From positions 6,388,501 through 6,452,500 of the forward strand of contig NZ_CP101125.1 of the NCBI RefSeq assembly GCF_024296925.1: DNA of 64,000 nucleotides, given 5' to 3'. Shown here piece by piece: positions 1-8,821 of this stretch. The stretch comes from Pseudomonas nunensis. Its GTDB lineage: Bacteria; Pseudomonadota; Gammaproteobacteria; Pseudomonadales; Pseudomonadaceae. The notes below the pieces were generated by a model. It saw only the letters and a list, made by a program, of their open reading frames with translations. It was not told the DNA's origin and made no database searches. The position numbers were made by a program, and so were the translations under genes. The first letter of the stretch is position 1, and every line of letters begins with the position of its first letter.

Positions 1-167
1 ATCTGCGCGAACGCCTCGAGCAAGTCGAACGCAGCCTGCTGGTCGATTGCCTGCGCAAAAACGACGGCAACCAGACCCTCGCCGCCCGCGAACTCGGGCT
101 GCCACGCCGCACCCTGCTGTACCGCCTCGGGCGCCTGAATATCAATTTGGGTGATTTCGATGGCTGA
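1..167 (+). CDS. C-terminal end of sigma-54-dependent activator of the T6SS locus (partial)
   Basis: Only the last ~54 codons are in the window; the frame begins at base 3 and stops at 165-167. The translated end carries a Fis-type helix-turn-helix (NQTLAARELGLPRRTLLYRL), the usual DNA-binding C-terminus of NtrC-family enhancer-binding proteins. In P. aeruginosa HSI-II a sigma-54 activator (sfa2) sits between clpV and fha, and the same order follows here, so this is most likely its equivalent. Identity as the T6SS activator is inferred from position; the AAA+ and sensor parts are outside the window. Confidence 0.85.
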   Translation, partial: LRERLEQVERSLLVDCLRKNDGNQTLAARELGLPRRTLLYRLGRLNINLGDFDG

Positions 168-215
168 TCTCAATTTCCGCATTCTGATTGGAATGCCACC
201 TGTGGCCAGCGAATT

Positions 216-353
216 CCCTGTGGCGAGGGAGCTTGCTCCCGCTGGGATGCGCAGCAGCCCCAAAAACCTGCGCCGCGGTGTTTCAGTTAAACCGCATTTG
301 CTGTTTTACGACTGCTTCGCAGCCGGGCGGGAGCAAGCTCCCTCGCCACAGGG
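216..353. repeat. REP-like inverted repeat (GTGGCGAGGGAGCTTGCTCCC family)
   Basis: Two inverted copies of a 5' TGTGGCGAGGGAGCTTGCTC 3' arm flank a spacer, with inner matching GCAGC blocks. Most of the gap between the sigma-54 regulator and the small lipoprotein is taken up by this element. The same family recurs at 47861, 52013 and 60778. It is an intergenic palindrome typical of fluorescent pseudomonads and can fold as a long cruciform or RNA hairpin. Confidence 0.8.
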
Positions 354-464
354 ATTTGCGTCAAGGCCTCTGGCTAGAGCGCTTATACCCACCTCATTCG
401 CTTCTAACAGCGCCGCCCGAAAGGGTCGGCGCTTTGTGCTTTGTCTACCCATGGAGACCCTCTG

Positions 465-605
465 ATGTCTGTTCGTCACTGGCAAGCCGTCCTGCTGACC
501 CTCGTCGTTCTATGCGGCCTCGGCGGCTGCAGCGGCAATTACAAATTCAACGACAACACCTATCGCCCATTGGGTGATCCGCAGGCGGTCAATCGCGGCA
601 AGTGA
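465..605 (+). CDS. Small T6SS-associated lipoprotein (46 aa)
   Basis: A 46-codon frame starts with ATG at 465, eight bases after a GGAG ribosome site at 453-456, and stops at 603-605. It opens with MSVRHWQAVLLTLVVLCGLG, followed directly by G-C-S: a short positive N-terminus, a hydrophobic stretch and an LGGC lipobox, so it should be a lipidated envelope protein. About 23 residues follow the cysteine. It lies directly upstream of fha, between the regulator and the core genes, so it probably belongs to the T6SS operon. TssJ is encoded separately downstream, so this is not the canonical lipoprotein. Function unknown. Confidence 0.7.
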   Translation: MSVRHWQAVLLTLVVLCGLGGCSGNYKFNDNTYRPLGDPQAVNRGK

Positions 606-622
606 CCGCAAGGAGCATCATC

Positions 623-1819
623 ATGGAACTGGTTTTCGAAATGCTGAACACCAAGCAGTTCGTGCCCACGGATTTGTGCCAGAAGACCTTCAAACAGGCT
701 GGCGGCGTGATTGGCCGGGGTGAGGATTGCGACTGGATCATTCCGGACCGCAAGCGTCACCTGTCCAACCACCACGCGTTGATCAGCTACCGCGAAGGCA
801 CGTTTTACCTGACCGATACCAGCAGCAACGGTATCCAGGACAGCGAAAGCGGCGCGCGCCTGCGCAAGGGCGAAGCCATGCGTATCGAACACGGCAGCGT
901 GTACGTGCTGGGTGACTTCGAGATTCGTGCGCGACTGGTGCGCGACCCGGCGACCTTCGACGTCGAAGTCGGCCGTCCGCAGGCGGCGGGCAGCATCATT
1001 CCTGATGATGCGTTCCTCGACCTCGACCCGCTGAACGCCCTCGATCAGCAAGAGCGCGTGTACTCGGAAATCGACGAGTTGATCTCCCCGCGCGCGGCGC
1101 CTGAAGACACCCGTCAACGCGCCGACTACGCACGCATCGACATGGAAAGCCTGATGGTCCCGGAGCTGATCGAAGCCCCGGCCGAACCTGCGCCAGCGCC
1201 GCCGCCGAAAGCCGTCGAGCGTCAGAGCGAAGGCTTCTGGGAGCACTTCGGTGCCGCCCTCGGCGTAGACCTCAAAGGCCTCGACCACGACGCCCGCGAA
1301 GCCCTGGCACTGAACGCCGCGCGCCTGCTCAAGCAAAGCGTCGGCGGTTTGCAGCAGAGCCTGCGCACCCGCAGCGAGTTGAAAAACGAACTGCGCCTGG
1401 CCCAAACGATCGTTCAGGGCACCAACAAAAACCCGCTGCGCTTTGCGGTGGATGCTGGTGAAGCGCTGGGCATTTTGCTGCAGCCGAACAAGCCGGGGCA
1501 GTTGCCGGCGGAGCAGGCAATCGCCCGTTCGTTCCGCGATTTGCAGGCGCACCAAGTGGCCTTGCTGACCGCCAGCCGCGCTGCGGTTCGCGGCACGCTG
1601 GAGCACTTTTCGCCCGAGCAATTGACCTTGCGTTTCGAGCGCGACAACAAGCCGATCCTGGCCACTTCCGGCAGCCGCTGGAGAGCCTACGGCCGTTATC
1701 ACCAGGCCCTGCGTCAGGACGATGACTGGAGCGAGCGCCTGCTGGCCCGCGACTTCGCCCAGGCCTACGAAGAACAGATCCGCCTGATTTCCTCCCTTCA
1801 CAACGACCACCAAGGATGA
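623..1819 (+). CDS. tagH: T6SS-associated FHA domain protein (TagH/Fha)
   Basis: The 398-residue protein starts at ATG 623 behind AAGGAG (610-615). An in-frame GTG at 602 is possible but has no ribosome site. Residues ~30-95 form a forkhead-associated phosphothreonine-binding domain: GVIGRGEDCDW, RHLSNHHALIS and DTSSNG are its conserved strands and loops. A proline/glutamate-rich linker follows, and the C-terminal ~200 residues match the plan of the T6SS FHA family. In HSI systems Fha is a target of the Thr kinase PpkA and phosphatase PppA, both encoded downstream here, and helps trigger assembly. Its stop overlaps the tssJ start. Confidence 0.92.
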   Translation: MELVFEMLNTKQFVPTDLCQKTFKQAGGVIGRGEDCDWIIPDRKRHLSNHHALISYREGTFYLTDTSSNGIQDSESGARLRKGEAMRIEHGSVYVLGDFEIRARLVRDPATFDVEVGRPQAAGSIIPDDAFLDLDPLNALDQQERVYSEIDELISPRAAPEDTRQRADYARIDMESLMVPELIEAPAEPAPAPPPKAVERQSEGFWEHFGAALGVDLKGLDHDAREALALNAARLLKQSVGGLQQSLRTRSELKNELRLAQTIVQGTNKNPLRFAVDAGEALGILLQPNKPGQLPAEQAIARSFRDLQAHQVALLTASRAAVRGTLEHFSPEQLTLRFERDNKPILATSGSRWRAYGRYHQALRQDDDWSERLLARDFAQAYEEQIRLISSLHNDHQG

Positions 1820-2325
1820 TGCGCATGTCTCGCTGCTCGACCGCTTTTTTCAAGACGCTGACAGCGCTCACAGCCCTGGTGCTGCTGGCTGGCTGCTCGT
1901 CGCTGTCGCCGTACTCCCATGTGACAAAACTCAACCTGAAGCTGACCGCCAGCGATCAACTGAACCCGGACCTTAACGGTCGTCCGTCGCCAATCGTCGT
2001 GCGCCTGTTCGAACTCAAGCACCCGGTGGCCTTCGAGAACGCTGACTTCTTCAGCCTGTACGAGCGCGCCAAGGAATCCCTGGCCCCGGACATGGTAGCC
2101 ACCGAAGAACTGGAGCTGCGTCCGGGCGAAACCGTCGAGCTCAAGCTCAGCGTGGAGGAGGGCAGCCGCTACGTTGGCGTCCTCGCCGCCTACCGCGACC
2201 TGCCGGAAACCAAGTGGCGCTACACGGTGCAAGTCACCCCGGTGGAAGTCACCGAGGCTGACCTGACACTCGACCAGTCCGGCATCCGCAACACCAATGA
2301 AACGCTCGCCAAGGCGGTTGACTGA
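1816..2325 (+). CDS. tssJ: T6SS outer-membrane lipoprotein TssJ
   Basis: A 169-residue protein whose start overlaps the fha stop (1816-1819, ATGA). A signal peptide ends in the lipobox LLAGCSS, so it is lipidated and anchored in the outer membrane. The region after it (LTASDQLNPDLNGRPSPIVV, then RLFEL) is the typical transthyretin-like TssJ start, and RYVGVLAAYRDL is another family hallmark. TssJ binds the periplasmic end of TssM and anchors the membrane complex. Alternative ATGs at 1819 and 1825 would only shorten the n-region. Confidence 0.93.
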   Translation: MMRMSRCSTAFFKTLTALTALVLLAGCSSLSPYSHVTKLNLKLTASDQLNPDLNGRPSPIVVRLFELKHPVAFENADFFSLYERAKESLAPDMVATEELELRPGETVELKLSVEEGSRYVGVLAAYRDLPETKWRYTVQVTPVEVTEADLTLDQSGIRNTNETLAKAVD

Positions 2326-2327
2326 TC

Positions 2328-3659
2328 ATGAACTCCCATAAAGTCATTTGGCAGGAAGGCATGCTGCTGCGTCCGCAGCACTTCCAGCACAACGATCGCT
2401 ACTACGAACACCAGATGAAGACCCGCACCCAGTTGCTGGGCAGCTACACCTGGGGCTTCCTGAACCTGGACATCGACTTGCAGTTCCTCAATATGGGCAA
2501 ACTGGTGATCAGCCAGGCCTCGGGGATTTTGCCGGACGGCAGCCTGTTCGAACTGGGCGGCAACACCGAGCCATTGGCCCTGGACGTACCGCCGAACACC
2601 GGCAATACGCCAATCTACCTGGCGCTGCCGCTGGTCACGGGCAACCACATCGAAGCCCGTCGCCCGGAGCAATCCGACGTGCTGGCGCGCTACACCGCGT
2701 ATGAATCGGAAGTCGCTGACTCCAACGCGGGCGATGATTCGTCCAGCCAGGTCAGCTGCGCGCGCCCGGACTTCAAACTGTTGCTCGGCGAGCAGCAGAG
2801 CGACCAGGCCTACGTGAAGCTGAAGATCTGCGAAGTGCTCGACACCACGCCGGACGGCGTGATCAGCCTCGACCCGGACTTCGTGCCGACCTACATCCAG
2901 GCGCATTCCTCCAGCTATTTGCTGTCGTGCCTCAAGGAAGTGATCAGCATGCTCGGCCACCGGGGCGATACGATCGCCGACCGGATCCGTTCCAACGGCA
3001 AGGTCGGTGGCGCGGAAGTCGGCGACTTCATGATGCTGCAACTGATCAACCGCACCGAACTGCTGCTGCGTCACTACCTCGGCCTGGAGCAGGTTCACCC
3101 GGAAGAGTTGTACCGCACGCTGCTGACCATGCTCGGTGATTTGGCGACGTTCTCCAGCGACAGCAAACGCCCGCGCCTGGACAGCCGTTATCAGCACAGC
3201 GATCAGGGCGCGAGCTTCCGCAAACTGATGGAAGCGATTCGTCAGGTGCTGTCGATGGTGCTCGAACAGCACGCCATCGAACTGGTGCTGCAGGCGCGTC
3301 AGTACGGGATCATCGTGTCGCCGTTGCACGACCACAAACTGCTGGGCTCGGCCTCGTTCGTGCTCGCGGCCAGTGCCAACTGCGATTCCGAAGAACTGCG
3401 CCACCGCTTGCCGGCGCACCTCAAGGTCGGCCCGGTGGAGCGCATCCGCCAACTGGTCAACCTGCATCTGCCTGGCATCAAGGTCAAACCGTTGCCGGTG
3501 GCCCCGCGGCAGATCGCGTTCCACTCCAACAAAACCTATTTCATCCTCGAACTCAGTTCCGAAGACCTGGCACAACTCGAGCGCTCCGGCGGCTTCGCGT
3601 TCCATGTGTCCGGCGAATTTGCCGAGCTTGAACTGAAATTCTGGGCCATCAGGAACTGA
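2328..3659 (+). CDS. tssK: T6SS baseplate protein TssK
   Basis: 443 residues, the usual TssK length. The N-terminus (KVIWQEGMLLRPQHFQHNDR) is the diagnostic family motif. TssK is the cytoplasmic trimeric adaptor that links the baseplate to the TssL/TssM membrane complex. The gene begins two bases after the tssJ stop and ends five bases before tssL, so it is translationally close to both neighbours in the T6SS operon. No anomalies were seen. Confidence 0.96.
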   Translation: MNSHKVIWQEGMLLRPQHFQHNDRYYEHQMKTRTQLLGSYTWGFLNLDIDLQFLNMGKLVISQASGILPDGSLFELGGNTEPLALDVPPNTGNTPIYLALPLVTGNHIEARRPEQSDVLARYTAYESEVADSNAGDDSSSQVSCARPDFKLLLGEQQSDQAYVKLKICEVLDTTPDGVISLDPDFVPTYIQAHSSSYLLSCLKEVISMLGHRGDTIADRIRSNGKVGGAEVGDFMMLQLINRTELLLRHYLGLEQVHPEELYRTLLTMLGDLATFSSDSKRPRLDSRYQHSDQGASFRKLMEAIRQVLSMVLEQHAIELVLQARQYGIIVSPLHDHKLLGSASFVLAASANCDSEELRHRLPAHLKVGPVERIRQLVNLHLPGIKVKPLPVAPRQIAFHSNKTYFILELSSEDLAQLERSGGFAFHVSGEFAELELKFWAIRN

Positions 3660-3664
3660 CCGAC

Positions 3665-4540
3665 ATGATCAAGGACACGGAATACAACCAGGACGACAAA
3701 ACCGTCCTGCTCGACCGCCAGGGCCACGGCCCGGCGCAGAGTCCACTGACAGACTTCGCTGCACCGCCGCGTTTCGAACAGCTCGAAGAACGCATGATCT
3801 ACGCCGCGCGTTTGCGTCCGGCCGAAGCGTTCAACATCAGTCTCAATTCGCTGGTGGCCGCAGGCTCTGACCTGTTGTCGGAAGTGGTTCGCCTCAAGCA
3901 CAGCGACACCCGCGAAGATATGTACGCGCTCAACGAGCGACTGACCTCCGCGCTGAAGCTGTTTGAAGTGCGCGCGCTGCACAACGGCGCCGAAAGCAGC
4001 CAGGTGATGGCCGCCCGTTACGTGCTCTGCACCGTGGTCGACGAAGCCGTCGTGACCACGCCGTGGGGCAACGAAAGCGAGTGGTCGCAGATGAGCCTGC
4101 TCAGCAGCTTCCACAACGAAACCTTCGGCGGCGAGAAGTTCTTCCAGCTGCTGGATCGCCTGTCGAAAAACCCGGTCAAGCACCTGCCGATGCTGGAGCT
4201 GATGTACCTGTGCCTGTCCCTGGGCTTCGAAGGCAAGTACCGGGTGCAAGCCCGCGGCATGCTCGAGCTCGAAGGTATCCGCGACGCCTTGTATCGCCAG
4301 ATTCGTCAACTGCGCGGCGACGTGCCTCGCGAACTGTCGCCGCATTGGGAAGGCTTGAACGATCAGCGCCGCAGCCTGGTGCGCATCGTGCCGGCGTGGA
4401 TGGTGGTGCTGTTCACGTTGGTGTGCCTGGTGGTGATGTATTCGGGTTTTGCCTGGGTATTGGGCGAGCAACGCGAAACCGTTCTGCAACCTTATCAGCA
4501 GCTAGATCCGGCCGCGGTCCAGCCGCAGTCGCAGCCGTAA
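3665..4540 (+). CDS. tssL: T6SS inner-membrane protein TssL (DotU/IcmH family)
   Basis: 291 residues with the standard DotU layout: a soluble cytoplasmic N-terminal domain (ARYVLCTVVDEAVVTTPWG and FGGEKFFQLLDRL are typical) and a single C-terminal transmembrane helix at about residues 243-265. After the helix there are ~25 periplasmic residues, so there is no peptidoglycan-binding OmpA extension; anchoring to the wall would need another protein. It lies between tssK and tssM in the normal order. Confidence 0.95.
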   Translation: MIKDTEYNQDDKTVLLDRQGHGPAQSPLTDFAAPPRFEQLEERMIYAARLRPAEAFNISLNSLVAAGSDLLSEVVRLKHSDTREDMYALNERLTSALKLFEVRALHNGAESSQVMAARYVLCTVVDEAVVTTPWGNESEWSQMSLLSSFHNETFGGEKFFQLLDRLSKNPVKHLPMLELMYLCLSLGFEGKYRVQARGMLELEGIRDALYRQIRQLRGDVPRELSPHWEGLNDQRRSLVRIVPAWMVVLFTLVCLVVMYSGFAWVLGEQRETVLQPYQQLDPAAVQPQSQP

Positions 4541-4553
4541 ACAGGGACGTGTG

Positions 4554-7500
4554 ATGAAAAAGTTTTTCAAGAAAGTCGGCGCATTCTTGCGCAAGACCTG
4601 GGTCTGGACCCTGCTGGTGGTGTTGTTCCTCGCGCTGCTGGTGTGGTTCGTCGGGCCGCTGCTGGCCGTAGATGACTACAAGTTCTGGGAAGGTTCGACC
4701 TCCCGCCTGCTGACCATCAGTGTGCTGTTCCTGATCTGGGGCCTGACCATGGTCTTCGTCAGCTGGCGCGCGGGTGTTCGCAAGAAAGCCATCGAAGACA
4801 CCGAAGACGGCCAGGATCGTATCCGCCGTGAAGAGCTGATCGACGAAGAGCAGAAAGAACTGAAAGTGCGTTTCAAGGACGCGCTGAAAACCCTCAAGAC
4901 TTCGAGCCTGTATCGCGGTCGCAGCGAGCGCTGGCGCAGTGATTTGCCCTGGTACTTGCTGATCGGTCCACAGGGCAGCGGCAAGACCAGTTTGCTGGAC
5001 TTCTCGGGCCTTGAGTTTCCAATCAACAAGATCGACCGCAAACTGACCCGCGACACCCTCGGCACCCGTCATTGCGACTGGTACTTCGCCGACCATGGCG
5101 TCCTGATCGACACCGCTGGCCGTTACCTGACCCAGCCGGATGCCGAAGTCGATGGCAGCGCCTGGAGCACTTTGCTCGACCTGCTGCGCAAGCGTCGCCG
5201 CAACCGTCCGTTGAACGGCGTGCTGGTGACCATTCCGGTGGAAACCCTGCTGGGCGGCAGCGAGCAAGACCTCGACACCCTGGCACGCCAGGTCCGTGCG
5301 CGTTTGCAGGATGTGCATCAAAAGCTGCACGTCGATGTGCCGGTTTACCTGGTGTTGAGCAAGGCTGATCGCCTGCTCGGCTTCGACGAGTTCTTCGATC
5401 AACTGACCCGCGAAGAAAGCGATCAGGTGCTCGGCACCAGTTTCCGCAAAGAGCAAAGCGGCACCGACGTGGCGGTATTGCGCGCCGAGTTCGAAGAGCT
5501 GCTGCGTCGCCTGAACAGCCAAGTGATCATGCGCATGCACCAGGAGCGCGACACCCAGCGCCGTGGCCGCATCCTCGACTTCCCGCATCAACTGGGGCAG
5601 ATCGGCGAGCGCCTGTGCCTGTTCGTCGACATGGCGTTCACCGGCAACCGCTATCAGCGTGTCAGCCAGTTGCGTGGTTTCTACCTGACCAGCGCACCGC
5701 ACCTGACTCAAGAGATGGACCAGACCACCGCCGGCATCGGCGCCAATCTGGGCATCAACTCTGGCGTGCTGCCGACCCTGCGCAGTGGTCGTTCGCGCTT
5801 CATTCACCATTTGCTCAGCCGCGTGATTTTCCCGGAAGCCGATCTGGCTGGCCTGGACAAGCGCGAACGCAGCCGCATCCACTGGGGCCAGCGTGCCTTG
5901 TACGTGGGCGCACTGGCGGCGTTGGCACTGTTCGGCATGCTCTGGGCTGGCGGTTTCTCCGCTAACTACGAGCGTCTGGAAAACCTGCGGACCCTGGCAC
6001 AAAACTGGACCCAATCACGCTCGGCACTGACCCCGCGTGATGATTCCATGGCAGTGCTGAAAACCCTCGACAGCAGCTACGCGGCGACTCAGGTGTTCCC
6101 GAAAAAGGGCGACGTGAGTTACCACGAACGTGGCGGTCTGTATCAGGGCGAAGAGTCTAACCCGGTGGTCAAGGCCGCCTACGAGCGTGAGCTTCAAGCG
6201 CAGCTGTTGCCACGGGTCGCGACCCTGCTGGAAGGGCAGATCCGCGCCAACATGCAGGACCGCGAGCGCTTGCTCAACAGCCTGCGTGCGTACCTGATGC
6301 TGAACATGAAGGATCGCCGCGACGCCGGTTGGCTCAAGGATTGGGTCGCCACCGAGTGGTCCCAGCGTTACACCGGCAACACTGCGGTGCAGAACGGCTT
6401 GAACACGCACTTCGAGCGTTTGCTGGAGCAGCCGTTTATCTACCCGCTGAACGATCAACTGGTGGCCCAGGCGCGTCAGGTCTTGCGCAGCGAGTCCCTG
6501 GCCAACGTGGTTTACCGGATGCTCCGCGAGCAGGCCCGCAACCTGCCGGAATACCGTTTGAGCCAACACATGGGGCCGCAGGCTTCGTTGTTTGTCGGTA
6601 CTGACTATGTGATCCCGGGGTTCTACACCCAACAGGGTTATCAGCAGTACTTCTCGGTGCAGGGCGCTACGCTGGTCAGCGATATGCTGCGTGACAACTG
6701 GGTGCTGGGCGAAGGCTCGGGCATCAGCGGCATGGACTTGCGTCGCCTGATGGTCGAACTGGAACAACTGTATTTCCGCGACTACGCCAACTTCTGGAGC
6801 GAAGCCGTGGGCCAGGTTGCCTTGCCGGCGATCAGCGACTTCAGCGAGGGCGCCGAGCAACTGGCGGGCCTGACCTCGGCCAACTCCCCAGTCCTGCAAC
6901 TGCTGGTGGAAGTGCGCGAGAACACCCGGTTCCCGGCAGATGCCGAGCCGGTTGATCAAGCCGCTGACGCCGCTGGCGCGCTGGCCGATCAGAAAGGCAA
7001 GTTGGGCAAGGTTGGCAAACTGGCGTCCGCCGTGGCGGACAAGGCGTCCGACATGGCCGCCGCCAAGAACCTGCCGGACACCGCGAAGAAATCCCTGCAA
7101 CGGCGCTTCGAACCACTGCACCGTCTGCTGGATGACAACAACGGCCCGGCTGCTGATCTGACCCCGGCACTGACCGCGCTCAACGACCTGCAACTGCAAG
7201 TCGCAAGCCTGGCCCGCGCCAGTTCGCCGGAACAGGCTGCTTTCGAAATGGCCAAGACCCGCATGGGCGCCCAGCGTGATGCGCTGAGCAACTTGCGCAA
7301 TGCGTCCAACCGTTTGCCGCGTCCAGTCAGTGTCTGGTTCAACGTGTTGGCCGAAGACACCTGGCGTCTGGTGCTCAACGATTCCTACCAGTACCTGAAC
7401 CAGCGCTACCAAAGCGAGCTGTACGGTTTCTATGGCAAGGCGATCAACAAGCGCTATCCGTTCAGCGCCCACAGCACCAGTGATGTGGCGATCAGCGACT

Positions 7501-8093
7501 TCCGCGAGTTCTTCAAGGCCCAGGGCATCGTCGATCGCTTCTTCGACACCTACATGCGTCCCTTCGTCAGCGGCGATCCGGGCAACTACCGCATGCGCAG
7601 CGTCGATGGTCACAGCCTGCCGATCTCCAAGGTCTACCTCGACCAGATGGCCGCGGCGCAAACCATTCGCCAGAGCTTCTTCGCCGAGAACCCGGCCGAG
7701 CCGCAAGTGCAGTTCAAACTGGAGCCGTACACCCTCGACCCGGCCGTCAGCCGTTCCGAGTTCAAGTTTGGCGACAAGACCATGGAATACCGTCACGGTC
7801 CGATCCTGCCGATGGCCTTCAAATGGCCGACCGATGCTGAAGACGGTCGCACCAGCCTGGTCCTCGACAAAATGGTCGGTCGCCCGATCGGTATCGAGAA
7901 GAACACCGGCCCATGGTCGCTGTTCCGTCTGTTCGACCTGATGCAGACCGAGTACCTGAACGGTCGCGATGTGCTGGTCCTGAAAGCGGACGTGGGTGGC
8001 CTGCGCGCCAACTACCTGCTGTCGAGCCAACGCACGCCGAACCCGTTCGACATGGGCGTGCTGCGTACCTTCCGTATGCCGGTGCAACTCTGA
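4554..8093 (+). CDS. tssM: T6SS membrane complex ATPase-like protein TssM (IcmF)
   Basis: A 1179-residue IcmF-family protein. Start taken as ATG 4554, seven bases after an AGGGA at 4542-4546; GTG 4551 would add one residue. Two transmembrane helices (~18-40 and ~53-70) precede a cytoplasmic domain with an intact Walker A motif (GPQGSGKT, ~138-145). A third helix near residues 445-462 leads to a large periplasmic domain ending in the TssJ-binding region. TssM spans the inner membrane and forms the channel with TssL and TssJ. Its TGA overlaps the ATG of the phosphatase gene. Confidence 0.96.
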   Translation: MKKFFKKVGAFLRKTWVWTLLVVLFLALLVWFVGPLLAVDDYKFWEGSTSRLLTISVLFLIWGLTMVFVSWRAGVRKKAIEDTEDGQDRIRREELIDEEQKELKVRFKDALKTLKTSSLYRGRSERWRSDLPWYLLIGPQGSGKTSLLDFSGLEFPINKIDRKLTRDTLGTRHCDWYFADHGVLIDTAGRYLTQPDAEVDGSAWSTLLDLLRKRRRNRPLNGVLVTIPVETLLGGSEQDLDTLARQVRARLQDVHQKLHVDVPVYLVLSKADRLLGFDEFFDQLTREESDQVLGTSFRKEQSGTDVAVLRAEFEELLRRLNSQVIMRMHQERDTQRRGRILDFPHQLGQIGERLCLFVDMAFTGNRYQRVSQLRGFYLTSAPHLTQEMDQTTAGIGANLGINSGVLPTLRSGRSRFIHHLLSRVIFPEADLAGLDKRERSRIHWGQRALYVGALAALALFGMLWAGGFSANYERLENLRTLAQNWTQSRSALTPRDDSMAVLKTLDSSYAATQVFPKKGDVSYHERGGLYQGEESNPVVKAAYERELQAQLLPRVATLLEGQIRANMQDRERLLNSLRAYLMLNMKDRRDAGWLKDWVATEWSQRYTGNTAVQNGLNTHFERLLEQPFIYPLNDQLVAQARQVLRSESLANVVYRMLREQARNLPEYRLSQHMGPQASLFVGTDYVIPGFYTQQGYQQYFSVQGATLVSDMLRDNWVLGEGSGISGMDLRRLMVELEQLYFRDYANFWSEAVGQVALPAISDFSEGAEQLAGLTSANSPVLQLLVEVRENTRFPADAEPVDQAADAAGALADQKGKLGKVGKLASAVADKASDMAAAKNLPDTAKKSLQRRFEPLHRLLDDNNGPAADLTPALTALNDLQLQVASLARASSPEQAAFEMAKTRMGAQRDALSNLRNASNRLPRPVSVWFNVLAEDTWRLVLNDSYQYLNQRYQSELYGFYGKAINKRYPFSAHSTSDVAISDFREFFKAQGIVDRFFDTYMRPFVSGDPGNYRMRSVDGHSLPISKVYLDQMAAAQTIRQSFFAENPAEPQVQFKLEPYTLDPAVSRSEFKFGDKTMEYRHGPILPMAFKWPTDAEDGRTSLVLDKMVGRPIGIEKNTGPWSLFRLFDLMQTEYLNGRDVLVLKADVGGLRANYLLSSQRTPNPFDMGVLRTFRMPVQL

Positions 8094-8821
8094 TGCTGGT
8101 TGCCAGTCCCTGGCGCAGCGCTGCGCGTACCGATCCGGGCAAGGTTCGGGCGCGCAACGAAGATGCTTTCCTCGACGCTCCACAGCACGGGCTGTGGGTG
8201 GTCGCGGACGGCATGGGCGGTCATCAGGGTGGCGACATCGCCAGCCAGTTGATCGTCGCCAGCCTGGCGGAATTGCCGGTGCAGGAAGACTTCGACGAAC
8301 GACTCAAAGGCATTCGCCAGTGCTTGCACTGGATCAATCGCCGCTTGGGCCAGGAGTTGACCGTCACCGCCGGGCGCCACGACAGCATCATGGGCAGCAC
8401 CGTGGTGGCGCTGCTGGTGGAAGGCAGTCGCGCGGCCTGCATCTGGGCCGGCGACAGCCGTTGCTATATGTGGCGTGGCCAGCGCTTGTATCAGCTGTCC
8501 AAGGACCATTCGCTGCAACAGCAACTGATCGACGAGCAAAACATGAGTGTCGAAGACGCCCGCGCCCATCCATCGGCCCATGCCCTGACCCGTGCGGTCG
8601 GGGCGGCCGATGTGCTGACGCTGGACGTGCTCGAACTCGAGGTTTACCCCGGCGATACGTTCCTGTTGTGCAGCGACGGTTTGTACCAAGGGCTCAGCAG
8701 CGATGCCCTGGGCAACGCCCTGAGCCTGACCGCGCCGCACGTTGCGCTGGAGCGTCTGTTCGACGGCGCTTTGCGTGGCTCGGCCCGGGACAACCTGACT
8801 GCCGTGGTGATCCGCCAATGA
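8093..8821 (+). CDS. pppA: T6SS PP2C-type Ser/Thr phosphatase (PppA/Stp1)
   Basis: 242 residues, starting at ATG 8093 inside the tssM stop; a longer upstream frame overlaps tssM and is rejected. PP2C metal-binding motifs are present in order: RARNEDAFL, VVADGMGGH, AGDSRCYMW, LLCSDGLY and ARDNLTAVVI. In T6SS it opposes the PpkA kinase by dephosphorylating Fha and restrains assembly. The stop overlaps the kinase start (ATGA at 8818-8821), implying coupled translation of the pair. Confidence 0.93.
   Translation: MLVASPWRSAARTDPGKVRARNEDAFLDAPQHGLWVVADGMGGHQGGDIASQLIVASLAELPVQEDFDERLKGIRQCLHWINRRLGQELTVTAGRHDSIMGSTVVALLVEGSRAACIWAGDSRCYMWRGQRLYQLSKDHSLQQQLIDEQNMSVEDARAHPSAHALTRAVGAADVLTLDVLELEVYPGDTFLLCSDGLYQGLSSDALGNALSLTAPHVALERLFDGALRGSARDNLTAVVIRQ

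Noticed and set aside
6015..8183. Long open frame (722 codons) on the - strand
   Set aside because: Antisense to tssM in GC-rich DNA with strong codon bias; low-complexity composition and no family likeness. The same applies to 4413-6014, 2220-3605 and 560-1813.
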